32,926 nucleotides of DNA from Spirochaetes bacterium GWF1_51_8 (GTDB lineage: Bacteria; Spirochaetota; Brevinematia; Brevinematales; GWF1-51-8). The stretch lies in the NCBI GenBank assembly GCA_001829415.1, contig MIBE01000056.1:1-32926 (forward strand), written 5' to 3'. The position numbers and the translations under genes are program-made. A model generated the notes under the pieces. It did not search any database. It saw only the letters and a program-made list of their open reading frames with translations, and had not been told where the DNA came from. Shown one piece after another: positions 16,789 through 24,608 of this stretch; position 1 is the stretch's first letter; the number at the start of each line of letters is the position of its first letter.

Positions 16789-18429
16789 ATGAAAAAAGCC
16801 GCTTTGGCAATACTATTCTTCTTCATCATCCCGGAGTTCGTTTACCCGAAAGTAATTAAGACCATTCCGTATAAAAAAGGGGATTATACCTACCAATCCC
16901 TGATGTTCCTGAAGAACACCTCGATTCTCGCGGGGCAGTTCGATAATACGAAACTGAACAAAATATTCATATTTTTCGACGATCCAAGCGAACTATGGGA
17001 AGTGAAAGCCAGGACGATGGGTATGTACGACAGCGGTTATAACATATTATCTCATTACCCGAATATCTTTTGCGTGGTTTACGAGAAGGATAACGCGCAG
17101 TATCTCAGATTGATCGATAAGATATACGGACCGTACACTTCGGTCATGCCGCCGACATTCGCGGCGGATACATCCTATTTCTGGTTCCGTTATACCCTCG
17201 GAACTGAGCACTATGTCTTCGCGAATGGGAAAACTTACGGCCCGTTCCAGGAAATGATCGAATTTTTCAAGTACGCGCTGGATAATCCTTCCCGCTTCGT
17301 GTTTGCGTTCAAGAAGAATAGTAAAATCTATGTCCGGTACAGCGATCAAGTTTTAGGTCCCTATCCGTCCGTCGAACCGTTCATCTCCCCCGATGGGGAA
17401 CATACCGCGGTCGTTTATGCGTATCCGAAGAAAATGCCGGGTTTTTATATCGAGATCGACGACGCGATACACGGCCCTTACAAGAACGCGGTATTCCACG
17501 CTTTTTCGCCCGATAACAAGGGGTACTGGTACACATACCAAAAGATGGACGGTTCCGGCGTCATGGTCGTCGACAATACCGAGTTCGACCAGCTTCCGGG
17601 CGCGCCCGGCGGTGTTGTGTTCTCGAAGCAGAATCATAAATTCACGTTTTCCGTGAGAGGCAATGACGGATGGTACATTTACTATGAAAATAAATTCTAC
17701 GGCCCGTACAGCGATCTGAAGAGGCCCGTCTTCTCCGACGATGGTTCCACGATGGCGTATGTTTATGTCATGCGTAAGGGTAATAAAGAGACATTTTATG
17801 TTTGGATTAATGGAAAAGTCTCCGGCCCGTTCAACTACATCTCCAATTTCGACATAGCCCCCGACGGCAAGAGCTTGGTCTATATCGAGGAGCAATTAAA
17901 CGGCGACGACTATATCGTTTACGGGGATCAACGTTTCGGGCCCTGCTTCATCCAGTCCGATTCGGGGGACAATCTGGTATTCTCGCCCGACGGAAAACAC
18001 CTCGCGCATTTCTACTGGACTCTCGATAAGAAACAGCAGAAAAAACCGGCCTACATGAAATATGACGATCTGAGCTATGGGCCGTTCTACAACGCCTATC
18101 TCCCCTCGTTTACACCCGACGGTAAACATTTTTATTTTACTTTTAACAATAAGCCCGGCGACGAATCGTTGTGGATAGACGGAAAAGAAATTTCGCCCGG
18201 GGCGTTTTTTATCCCGGATGTCAGGTTCTCCCCGGACAGCATGAAATTCGTATTCAGGATCGAGAAGGCCGAGACGGACGATCAAACCTATTTCTATTAC
18301 GGCGGTAAGACCTACGGCCCATACCCGTGGGGCACGGATTTTAACTTTTCAACGGAGAACCATTTGATGGTTGCATATTTAGACAAAAAGAAAGGCCTCG
18401 TCGTTATCGAGGATTTGGATATCCAGTAG
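16789..18429 (+). CDS. Secreted beta-propeller protein with nine Gly-Pro-aromatic repeats
   Basis: The 546-residue product begins with a signal peptide (MKKAALAILFFFIIPEFVYP) and has no lipobox, so it is likely periplasmic or secreted. Nine GP[Y/F/C] motifs occur at intervals of roughly 40-65 residues (YGPYTS, YGPFQE, LGPYPS, HGPYKN, YGPYSD, SGPFNY, FGPCFI, YGPFYN, YGPYPW). At least five WD40-like phrases of the PD40 type lie between them (SPDGEHTAVV, APDGKSLVYI, SPDGKHLAHF, TPDGKHFYFT, SPDSMKFVFR). The whole is probably one or two beta-propellers that bind protein or polymer. The ATG at 16789 follows GGAGG; an in-frame ATG at 16750 lies before the ribosome site. Function is unknown. Confidence 0.85.
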   Translation: MKKAALAILFFFIIPEFVYPKVIKTIPYKKGDYTYQSLMFLKNTSILAGQFDNTKLNKIFIFFDDPSELWEVKARTMGMYDSGYNILSHYPNIFCVVYEKDNAQYLRLIDKIYGPYTSVMPPTFAADTSYFWFRYTLGTEHYVFANGKTYGPFQEMIEFFKYALDNPSRFVFAFKKNSKIYVRYSDQVLGPYPSVEPFISPDGEHTAVVYAYPKKMPGFYIEIDDAIHGPYKNAVFHAFSPDNKGYWYTYQKMDGSGVMVVDNTEFDQLPGAPGGVVFSKQNHKFTFSVRGNDGWYIYYENKFYGPYSDLKRPVFSDDGSTMAYVYVMRKGNKETFYVWINGKVSGPFNYISNFDIAPDGKSLVYIEEQLNGDDYIVYGDQRFGPCFIQSDSGDNLVFSPDGKHLAHFYWTLDKKQQKKPAYMKYDDLSYGPFYNAYLPSFTPDGKHFYFTFNNKPGDESLWIDGKEISPGAFFIPDVRFSPDSMKFVFRIEKAETDDQTYFYYGGKTYGPYPWGTDFNFSTENHLMVAYLDKKKGLVVIEDLDIQ

Positions 18430-18560
18430 ACGGTGAACGCGCCTCGGCTTCCCTTGCCCTTCGGTCAGGACGAGCGCTCGGCAACCGCGCCCCGGCTACA
18501 CCCTGCTTGCCTCATCGGAATACCGAACCGTGTGGCTAAATCTCCCGACTCCGCTATGAT

Positions 18561-18589
18561 TTGATATATTTTCTTACCCGATATACAAT
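18561..18589 (+). promoter_or_regulatory. proA promoter
   Basis: TTGATA (18561-18566), a 17-bp spacer and TACAAT (18584-18589); each box matches consensus at five of six positions. Confidence 0.72.
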
Positions 18590-18611
18590 ATAACGTATTT
18601 TCGGAGGGCTT

Positions 18612-19877
18612 ATGAACGGAATAAAAGAATACGCCGAAGGTTTGGCGAAACGGGCGAAGGATATCGTCTATGAGGTCGCCGGCAAGGGCACGAACGACAA
18701 GAATGCCGCGTTAATCGCGATGGCGGAAAGTATCAACGACCACCGTTCCTACATCATCGACGTCAATAAAAAGGACCTCGAGTTCGCAGAAGCATCGGGA
18801 AAGAACGCGGCTTATCTCGAGCGTCTGATGCTAAACGACAAACGGATCGACGGGATGATTCAGGCGATCCGCGATATCGCGGCGTTACCCGACCCTGTAG
18901 GGAGCGGAAATATGCTCTCTCGCCGCCCCAACGGCCTCAAGATCATGAAGGTGCGCGTACCGATCGGCGTAGTGATGATGGTCTACGAGTCACGCCCCAA
19001 TGTCACCTCCGACGCCGCCGCCCTCACTCTCAAGTCCGGCAACACGGTCATCCTGCGCGGCGGAAAGGAAGCGGTCAATTCCAACCAAGCCATCGCGAAT
19101 TCGATCCGTGAGGCGCTCGAGCATACTGGCTTTCCCCGTGACGCCGTCCAGCTTGTCGACCGTACCGAGCACGAGATCGTGAACGAGCTCCTCAAGCTCG
19201 ATAAATATATCGATGTTGTCATCCCCCGGGGCGGCGAAGGCCTGATCCGCGCGGTAGTCGAGGCGTCGAGGATCCCCGTGATCAAGCACGACAAGGGTGT
19301 CTGCCACGTCTTTATCGATCAATCCGCCGATAAAGCAAAGGCCGAGGCGATCACTGTCAACGCCAAGGTGCAGAGGCCGTCGGTGTGCAACGCTATCGAG
19401 TCGCTTCTGATCCATAAGGACTATCCCCATGCCGCATCCGTTGTCAAGGCGCTTGTGAAGAACAAGGTCGAAGTGCGGATCGACCGGAAGAGCATGAAGG
19501 CTGTCGAGGGGCTTCCCGCCGGGCTGAAGGACGCGACCGAGGACGACTGGTACACCGAGTACCTCGACTACATTATTTCGGTCAAGATGGTCAGGGATGT
19601 CGACGACGCGATCGATCATATCAACACCTACGGTTCGCACCATTCGGACTCGATAGTGAGCGAGGACTACGGCAATGTCCAGCGTTTCCTCGACCGTGTG
19701 GACTCCGCCGCGGTTTACGCCAACGCCTCGACGCGGTTTACCGACGGCGGCGTGTTCGGATTGGGCGCGGAGGTCGGGATTTCGACCCAGAAACTGCATG
19801 TGCGCGGCCCCATGGGATTGGAAGGCCTCACGACTGAAAAATGGGTCATCTACGGCGACGGGCAGATAAGGGAATAG
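18612..19877 (+). CDS. proA: Glutamate-5-semialdehyde dehydrogenase (gamma-glutamyl phosphate reductase)
   Basis: ProA reduces gamma-glutamyl phosphate with NADPH to glutamate semialdehyde, the second step of proline synthesis, in the cytoplasm. The 421-residue length is standard. Family features are MKVRVPIGVVMMVYESRPNV, LKSGNTVILRGGKEAVNSN, VIPRGGEGLIRAVVE, HDKGVCHVFID, QRPSVCNAIESLLIH with the catalytic Cys, and the C-terminal LHVRGPMGLEGLTTEKWVIY. The ATG at 18612 has GGAGGG upstream and its own promoter. The partner gene proB (glutamate 5-kinase) is not next to it, unlike in many bacteria. Confidence 0.97.
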   Translation: MNGIKEYAEGLAKRAKDIVYEVAGKGTNDKNAALIAMAESINDHRSYIIDVNKKDLEFAEASGKNAAYLERLMLNDKRIDGMIQAIRDIAALPDPVGSGNMLSRRPNGLKIMKVRVPIGVVMMVYESRPNVTSDAAALTLKSGNTVILRGGKEAVNSNQAIANSIREALEHTGFPRDAVQLVDRTEHEIVNELLKLDKYIDVVIPRGGEGLIRAVVEASRIPVIKHDKGVCHVFIDQSADKAKAEAITVNAKVQRPSVCNAIESLLIHKDYPHAASVVKALVKNKVEVRIDRKSMKAVEGLPAGLKDATEDDWYTEYLDYIISVKMVRDVDDAIDHINTYGSHHSDSIVSEDYGNVQRFLDRVDSAAVYANASTRFTDGGVFGLGAEVGISTQKLHVRGPMGLEGLTTEKWVIYGDGQIRE

Positions 19878-19980
19878 CCGGGCATCGAGCGCCGAGCTTT
19901 CTCCTTCCCGCGGGAGGAAGCCGTGATGTCCAACACGGAGCATCGAAAAGCGAATGGATAAAATGTTATGAGGGGATATT

Positions 19981-20280
19981 ATGCTTGAAATCGAGCAAAT
20001 AGTTCAATTTCTTCATGAAAACAAAGAGTTATTCCGCCGGGAATTTCAGGTCTCCAAGATAGGGGTATTCGGCTCGTTCGCGCGCCGTCAGGCCAACGAA
20101 AAAAGCGACATCGATATCCTTATTGAGTTTGATCATAATAATGATCTTTTCGATACCAAGCTCAAGATAAAAGAAATTCTTGAAAAACGCTTTCACCGCT
20201 CGATTGATATATGCCGTGAGAAATACCTGAAACCTTATATTAAAGATCAAATCCTGAAAGAGACTATTTATGTCGGATAA
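19981..20280 (+). CDS. MntA-like minimal nucleotidyltransferase (antitoxin type)
   Basis: A 99-residue protein of the DNA polymerase beta-like nucleotidyltransferase group. The signature KIGVFGSFARRQANEKSDID holds GSF, Arg and the two catalytic Asp of the DxD motif. In the MntA-HepT family this enzyme AMPylates and silences the HEPN RNase HepT encoded just downstream. Here the next reading frame starts inside the mntA-like stop region (ATG at 20270, 11-nt overlap), exactly where hepT should begin, but it is cut short after 31 codons. This gene is therefore an orphan antitoxin or works on something else. The ATG at 19981 follows GAGGGGA. The protein itself looks complete. Confidence 0.85.
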   Translation: MLEIEQIVQFLHENKELFRREFQVSKIGVFGSFARRQANEKSDIDILIEFDHNNDLFDTKLKIKEILEKRFHRSIDICREKYLKPYIKDQILKETIYVG

Positions 20281-20365
20281 AAACTTTTTATCACTAAAAA
20301 TCTCACTGCAGAGCCACAGAGACGCTGAGATCTCAGAGAAAAACAATAAAGAAAAAGTACTATAA
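20270..20365 (+). pseudogene. Truncated hepT-like start
   Basis: An ATG overlapping the end of the MntA-like gene by 11 nt opens a frame reading MSDKNFLSLK, a plausible HepT beginning. After about ten codons it passes into an intergenic repeat of the CGCAGAG type (CACTGCAGAGCCACAGAGAC, from 20304) and stops at 20363-20365. No HEPN motif (RxxxxH) is present. The assignment rests mostly on gene position and overlap. Confidence 0.4.
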
Positions 20366-20377
20366 GGGCGGGTATAT

Positions 20378-21274
20378 ATGCCTAAAAAAGAACTTTCTGT
20401 AAACAAAGGGCCTGATTTCATTAAATACTTTCCGGCAATTGTTGAGGTTCTAAGGGAATTAGGAGGCTCAGGAAACCCAAGAGAAATATACGATAGTATA
20501 ATTGACAGATTTCAAATTTCCGAAGAAGAATTGGATAAGAAAAATAAAAAAGGTGAATCGAATTATAGAAATAAAGTTGCTTGGGCAAAATTCTATTTAA
20601 GTAAAGGCGGCTTCGTAGATTCTTCAAAACGCGGGGTTTGGGCACTTACAGAAAAGGGAAATAATGAAAACATTACTGAAAACAAAGTCTATGAAATTTT
20701 TAAAGAGATTCATACCCAGTTTTTACCAAATAATGCAGAGAATAAAGAACCTGATAAACTAGAAAATGTGCAAATTGAGAAGAAAATTGAGAAGAAAATT
20801 GAGGAAGAAGAAGAAAAAGGGCATAGAAAAAAACTTTTGTCTACAATTCAAGAACTTTCACCTTCAGGATTTGAAAAACTGTGTCAAAGATTGTTAAGAG
20901 AATCTGGATTTACTCAAGTTACAGTTACAGGACAAAAGGGAGATCAGGGAATAGACGGATTTGGAATGTTGGAAATTAATCCGTTATTAAGCATAAAGGT
21001 TTATTTTCAATCTAAAAAATATACGAAAACAGTAGGCCCCGATAAAATAAGGGATTTTCAGGGAGCAATAGGCGGCAAGTCAGAAAAAGGGATTTTTATT
21101 ACTACTGGACGCTTTACAAAAGAAGCAAAAGTTGCTGCTGTTCGTGATGGAGCAATTCCTATTGAATTAATTGATGGTGATAGATTAGTTGAGAGGTTTG
21201 AGCAGCTTGAGTTGGGTTTAAAACCAAAAACAGTCTATGAAATAAATTATAGTTTTTTTGATGAATTCAAGTAG
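20378..21274 (+). CDS. Mrr-type restriction endonuclease
   Basis: Mrr enzymes cut methylated or otherwise modified DNA. The 298-residue protein has an Mrr N-terminal winged-helix domain at about residues 12-95 and a Lys/Glu-rich linker (EKKIEKKIEEEEEKG). The catalytic domain follows from about 150 (PSGFEKLCQRLLRESGF, GQKGDQGIDGFG, VYFQSKKY, GIFITTGRFTKEA). The nuclease triad appears as D ... QxK, the usual variant for this family. Length is close to E. coli Mrr. The gene is clearly more AT-rich than its neighbours, a sign of transfer. The ATG at 20378 has a loose AAGGGCGGG site upstream. It follows a broken MntA/HepT pair, so this may be a small defence spot. Confidence 0.9.
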   Translation: MPKKELSVNKGPDFIKYFPAIVEVLRELGGSGNPREIYDSIIDRFQISEEELDKKNKKGESNYRNKVAWAKFYLSKGGFVDSSKRGVWALTEKGNNENITENKVYEIFKEIHTQFLPNNAENKEPDKLENVQIEKKIEKKIEEEEEKGHRKKLLSTIQELSPSGFEKLCQRLLRESGFTQVTVTGQKGDQGIDGFGMLEINPLLSIKVYFQSKKYTKTVGPDKIRDFQGAIGGKSEKGIFITTGRFTKEAKVAAVRDGAIPIELIDGDRLVERFEQLELGLKPKTVYEINYSFFDEFK

Positions 21275-21406
21275 GTTTTCTTTTATACCCCTGTTTTCTC
21301 TTCCCCTCCGTGTACTCTGTGTGAAACTCGAGGTATTTCAGTAGTCCGGGCCCATGGAAAGTTCACGCGGAGAACGCGGGGTGCCGTTTCCACTTTCCAA
21401 AATCTC

Positions 21407-21435
21407 TTGCTTTTCTTGCCGCTCCGCTCTATAAT
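21407..21435 (+). promoter_or_regulatory. Promoter of the nucleotidyltransferase-thiC operon
   Basis: TTGCTT (21407-21412), a 17-bp spacer and a perfect TATAAT (21430-21435), about 35 bp before the ATG at 21471. The -35 is weak. Confidence 0.55.
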
Positions 21436-21470
21436 AACGCAATACTCATCGAAATATCGAGGGGGCGTTC

Positions 21471-22454
21471 ATGAAAATCGTCCTGCCGGTCGCCGGTAAA
21501 GGCAGCCGTCTCTGGCCGCACACCCATGTTATCCCGAAAGCCCTGATCCGGGTAGCGGGGAAACCGATCATCCGTTATATCATCGAGCAGCTCCAGACCC
21601 TCGATTTCTCCGAAATGATCTTCATCATCGGCCACCTGGGCGAGCAGATCCGCGACCATCTCGAATCGAACTATACCTTCCCGATGAGCTTCATGCGCCA
21701 GCGCGAGTACAACGGCCTCGGGCACGCGATTTACCAGTCGAAGAAAGCGTTCGATAAGGACGAGGACATGCTCGTGGTGTTGGGCGATATCATCTTCAAT
21801 ACGGACATCCTCGCCGCGATAAAGTCGCCGCACAATATGATCGGCGCATGGGAAGTGGAAGACCCGCGCAAGTTCGGGGTGCTGATGACGGATGCCCAGG
21901 GATTTGTCACCAACATGCTCGAGAAGCCCGAACGGCCGCCGTCCAAGCTCGCTATCGCGGGTATCTACTACTTCAAGAGCGCATACAAGCTCTTCTCGGC
22001 GGTCGAGTACCTGATGAAAGAAAAAATACAGACACGTAACGAATACCAGTTGACCGACGCGATGAAGAACATGATGTACGGCGGCGAGAAGTTCCAGACA
22101 TTCGAGGTGTTCGAATGGTACGACTGCGGAGACAAGAACTCGCTGCTGGATACCAATAGAATCATGCTCGGCCGTCACGCCACGAACGACCGCGTGCCGG
22201 GAAGCATCGTCATCCCGCCCGTGTTTATCGGGAAGGACGTCCTGATCGAGAACTCGATCGTCGGGCCCAATGTTTCGATCTCGGAAGGGTCTATCGTCCG
22301 CGACTCGATTATCAAGGACACGATTATCGGAAAGGAAAGCCGTGTCGAAAATACGATTTTGGAAAGCTCGCTGATCGGCGACGAAGCGTTCCTGAGGGCG
22401 TCGTCGCAGGAATACAATATCGGCCCGCACTCCGAAATTACCACTTCCGATTGA
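21471..22454 (+). CDS. NDP-sugar pyrophosphorylase (sugar-1-phosphate nucleotidyltransferase)
   Basis: These enzymes join a sugar 1-phosphate with an NTP to give an activated sugar for glycan or cell-wall synthesis. The 327-residue protein opens with the nucleotide-binding signature LPVAGKGSRLWPHTHVIPKA, then GKPIIRYIIEQL, the metal-binding Asp in LVVLGDIIF and the sugar-site GIYYF. From about residue 240 the sequence becomes hexapeptide repeats of a left-handed beta-helix (VFIGKDVLIENSIVGPNVSI, SIIKDTIIGKESRVENTIL), so it may also bind an acyl group or oligomerise. The nucleotide (dTTP, UTP or GTP) and sugar cannot be fixed from sequence. The ATG at 21471 follows GAGGGGG. It is first in an operon with the membrane protein and thiC. 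Confidence 0.9.
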   Translation: MKIVLPVAGKGSRLWPHTHVIPKALIRVAGKPIIRYIIEQLQTLDFSEMIFIIGHLGEQIRDHLESNYTFPMSFMRQREYNGLGHAIYQSKKAFDKDEDMLVVLGDIIFNTDILAAIKSPHNMIGAWEVEDPRKFGVLMTDAQGFVTNMLEKPERPPSKLAIAGIYYFKSAYKLFSAVEYLMKEKIQTRNEYQLTDAMKNMMYGGEKFQTFEVFEWYDCGDKNSLLDTNRIMLGRHATNDRVPGSIVIPPVFIGKDVLIENSIVGPNVSISEGSIVRDSIIKDTIIGKESRVENTILESSLIGDEAFLRASSQEYNIGPHSEITTSD

Positions 22455-22461
22455 GGATATC

Positions 22462-22956
22462 ATGCGCCTGAACGTCATCCACATCTATTTTTTCCTATTT
22501 CTCCTGATTGTCGTCGCGCGCGGAATCTTCATGTTTCCGCTGCTTCCGCAAAACCAGGATCCCATGACGACTAACGGGATTGTTCTGACGAATACTCTTA
22601 TCACGAATACGATGGCCGCGAACGGAATCCCAGTCGAGCCGCCCGATCCCCGTTATATCTATTCGTGGGCGGAATACATCCCGATCATCATCTTCGACCT
22701 GATCGCCCTGATAGGGATTTTCTGTCTGGGCGCGAAAAAGGAATTATTCGTTCCGATTTTCTGGAAGATATTCCTCGTTTTATTTTTCCTGATAGAAGCT
22801 TATGTGATATACCGCTCGGCATGGAACTCGAAGTTCTGGACGTTCCTATGGTCGCTGGCGATGATCCTGCCCGCGCCCTACGCGATCTGGGGATACGCGT
22901 TCGGCTTCCGGTGGGTGGAGTATGAAAAACGGAGGAAAGAACATGACGCAAATTGA
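22462..22956 (+). CDS. Four-helix membrane protein of unknown function
   Basis: A 164-residue protein I do not recognise. It has about four membrane segments: an N-terminal one (FFLFLLIVVARGIFMF), then IPIIIFDLIALIGIFCLG, FWKIFLVLFFLIEAYVIY and FWTFLWSLAMILPAPYAIWG. A Thr/Asn-rich stretch (residues about 35-50) should lie outside the membrane between the first two. The ATG at 22462 is 7 bp after the previous stop, and the end overlaps the thiC start by 14 bp, so all three genes are translated from one message. A transport or anchoring role is possible but not shown. Confidence 0.78.
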   Translation: MRLNVIHIYFFLFLLIVVARGIFMFPLLPQNQDPMTTNGIVLTNTLITNTMAANGIPVEPPDPRYIYSWAEYIPIIIFDLIALIGIFCLGAKKELFVPIFWKIFLVLFFLIEAYVIYRSAWNSKFWTFLWSLAMILPAPYAIWGYAFGFRWVEYEKRRKEHDAN

Positions 22957-24226
22957 GGCGGCAAAAAAGGGAATCCTTACCCCGGAGATCAAATGGGTCG
23001 CCGAAAAGGAAGACATAGACGCAAACACCCTTCTGGAAAGCGTGGCCTTCGGCCATGCCGTGATCCTGAAGAACAATATCCACAATATCAAACCGGTCGG
23101 TGTCGGTAAGGGACTCACGACCAAGGTCAACGCCAATATCGGCACGTCGCCGGACAGAATGGATCTCGAACTCGAACTCGCGAAGCTCAAACTCGCAGAA
23201 GACTTCGGCTCGGACACCGTCATGGACCTGAGCCTCGGGGCGATATTGAACAATGTCCGCAAGCGAATCCTCGAGCAGAGCAAAATCCCGCTCGGAACCG
23301 TTCCGATCTATCAGGTCGGGTTCGAACTGTCGAAGCAGAAGCGGCATATGTCCGAGATGCGGATCGACGACTTCCTCGGGGTGATCGAGAGCCAGGCAAA
23401 AGAAGGCGTGGACTTCATGACGGTGCATTCCGGCATCACGCGGAAGGCGTGGGAGTATGTCCGCACGGGCGGGCGTATCCTCGACGTGGTCAGCAGAGGC
23501 GGCTCGATGCTCTGCGTGTGGATGGAAGTGAACAACGACGAAAACCCTATTTATACCTATTACGACCGTATCCTCGAGATCGCGTACCGTTACGACGTGA
23601 CGCTGAGTCTCGGCGACGGGATGCGCCCGGGAGCTACCGCCGACGCGAGCGACCGCGCGCAGATCGAGGAGCTGATCACTCTGGGCGACCTCGGCCGAAG
23701 GGCGCGCGAGGCTAACGTTCAGGTGATGATCGAGGGGCCTGGCCATGTCCCGCTCGACCAGGTCGAAACGAATATCCGTCTCCAGAAGACCCTTTGCGAC
23801 GGAGCGCCGTTCTATATCCTCGGCCCGCTTGTGACCGATATCGCGCCGGGTTACGACCATATCGCCGGGGCTATCGGCGGAGCTATCGCCGGAGCCGCCG
23901 GAGCCGACTTCCTTTGCTACCTCACCCCGGCGGAGCATCTCTGCCTGCCCGACCTGTCCGACGTCCGCGAGGGTGTGATCGCGTCGAAGATCGCCGCGCA
24001 TGCGGCGGATATGGTGAAGCTCGGCAAGAAGGCCCGTGAACGCGACAACAAGATGTCCCGTGCGCGGAAGAAGCTTGACTGGGACGAGATGTACCGCCTC
24101 GCAATCGACCCCGAGAAGGCCCGCGACCGCCGTGAATCCAGCGGTATCGCCGATAAGGACTATTGCTCGATGTGCGGGGAATTCTGCGCGGTCAAGTCAT
24201 TGAACGAAATCCAGAACAAGAAGTAA
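22943..24226 (+). CDS. thiC: Phosphomethylpyrimidine synthase ThiC (BzaF-type paralog possible)
   Basis: ThiC is a radical SAM enzyme that turns aminoimidazole ribotide into the pyrimidine part of thiamine. The 427-residue form lacks the N-terminal extension of the E. coli protein, as in many anaerobes. Conserved stretches are VNANIGTSPDRMDLELELAK, GTVPIYQVG, GVDFMTVHSGI, SRGGSMLCVWMEV, SLGDGMRPG, VQVMIEGPGHVPLDQVE, LGPLVTDIAPGYDHI and CYLTPAEHL. The 4Fe-4S motif is CSMCGEFC (CxxCxxxxC) near the C-terminus. The ATG at 22943 is chosen for the GGAGG seven bases upstream. No TPP riboswitch precedes the operon. The closely related 5-hydroxybenzimidazole synthase BzaF looks similar, so the thiamine role is likely but not certain. 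Confidence 0.88.
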   Translation: MTQIEAAKKGILTPEIKWVAEKEDIDANTLLESVAFGHAVILKNNIHNIKPVGVGKGLTTKVNANIGTSPDRMDLELELAKLKLAEDFGSDTVMDLSLGAILNNVRKRILEQSKIPLGTVPIYQVGFELSKQKRHMSEMRIDDFLGVIESQAKEGVDFMTVHSGITRKAWEYVRTGGRILDVVSRGGSMLCVWMEVNNDENPIYTYYDRILEIAYRYDVTLSLGDGMRPGATADASDRAQIEELITLGDLGRRAREANVQVMIEGPGHVPLDQVETNIRLQKTLCDGAPFYILGPLVTDIAPGYDHIAGAIGGAIAGAAGADFLCYLTPAEHLCLPDLSDVREGVIASKIAAHAADMVKLGKKARERDNKMSRARKKLDWDEMYRLAIDPEKARDRRESSGIADKDYCSMCGEFCAVKSLNEIQNKK

Positions 24227-24529
24227 TATCCCGTTTTCCTCCCCATACCCGCGTACTTGAAGAATGCCTAACGATATAATTGCGATTCCGCGCCGCAATT
24301 GTGTCTTGAAGAGCGGCGGAGAGATCCTTTTTTATCACAGCACGATATGCTTCGCCTGCCTTCTCCTTCGGAAAAGGAGACAGACAGGGCGTCATGGCGA
24401 CAAATTATCGCTCTCATCCTGTGATTTTCAGTCCGCTGAAACAGGCCATTCCCCGATTCCAGCCTATCGTTTGCCTCTCCTGACAGGAAAAAACCCTTTT
24501 TCACCCGGATTTATCCTTTTACATAAAAT
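24227..24529. other. Intergenic region without a gene
   Basis: No gene was seen. Small inverted repeats occur (ATTGCG with CGCAAT near 24279-24301; CTCCTT with AAGGAG near 24363-24379) but none has the T-run of a terminator. Confidence 0.45.
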
Positions 24530-24550
24530 ATTTATCGATAATCGATAAAT
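24530..24550. promoter_or_regulatory. Perfect palindromic operator upstream of the DUF2975 operon
   Basis: Two 10-bp arms, ATTTATCGAT and ATCGATAAAT, flank a single A. The site ends 5 bp before the -35 box. A looser pair, TTCGAT (24562) and ATCGAA (24591), frames the -10 region. The XRE regulator encoded as second gene of the operon is the natural binder (inference). Confidence 0.6.
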
Positions 24551-24555
24551 ACTCC

Positions 24556-24584
24556 TTGACATTCGATATGTTTTATGGTATCAT
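24556..24584 (+). promoter_or_regulatory. Promoter of the DUF2975-XRE operon
   Basis: A perfect TTGACA (24556-24561), a 17-bp spacer and TATCAT (24579-24584), 25 bp before the ATG at 24609. Confidence 0.82.
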
Positions 24585-24608
24585 ATAAAAAATCGAAAGG
24601 AGTTTCAT

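Noticed and set aside
21275-21470. TPP riboswitch upstream of the thiC operon
   Set aside because: The conserved CTGAGA and ACCTGATC-type boxes were not found by eye.
22688-24001. Long minus-strand frame opposite thiC
   Set aside because: Shadow of thiC, rich in Arg/His/Asp as expected from antisense of GC-rich codons.
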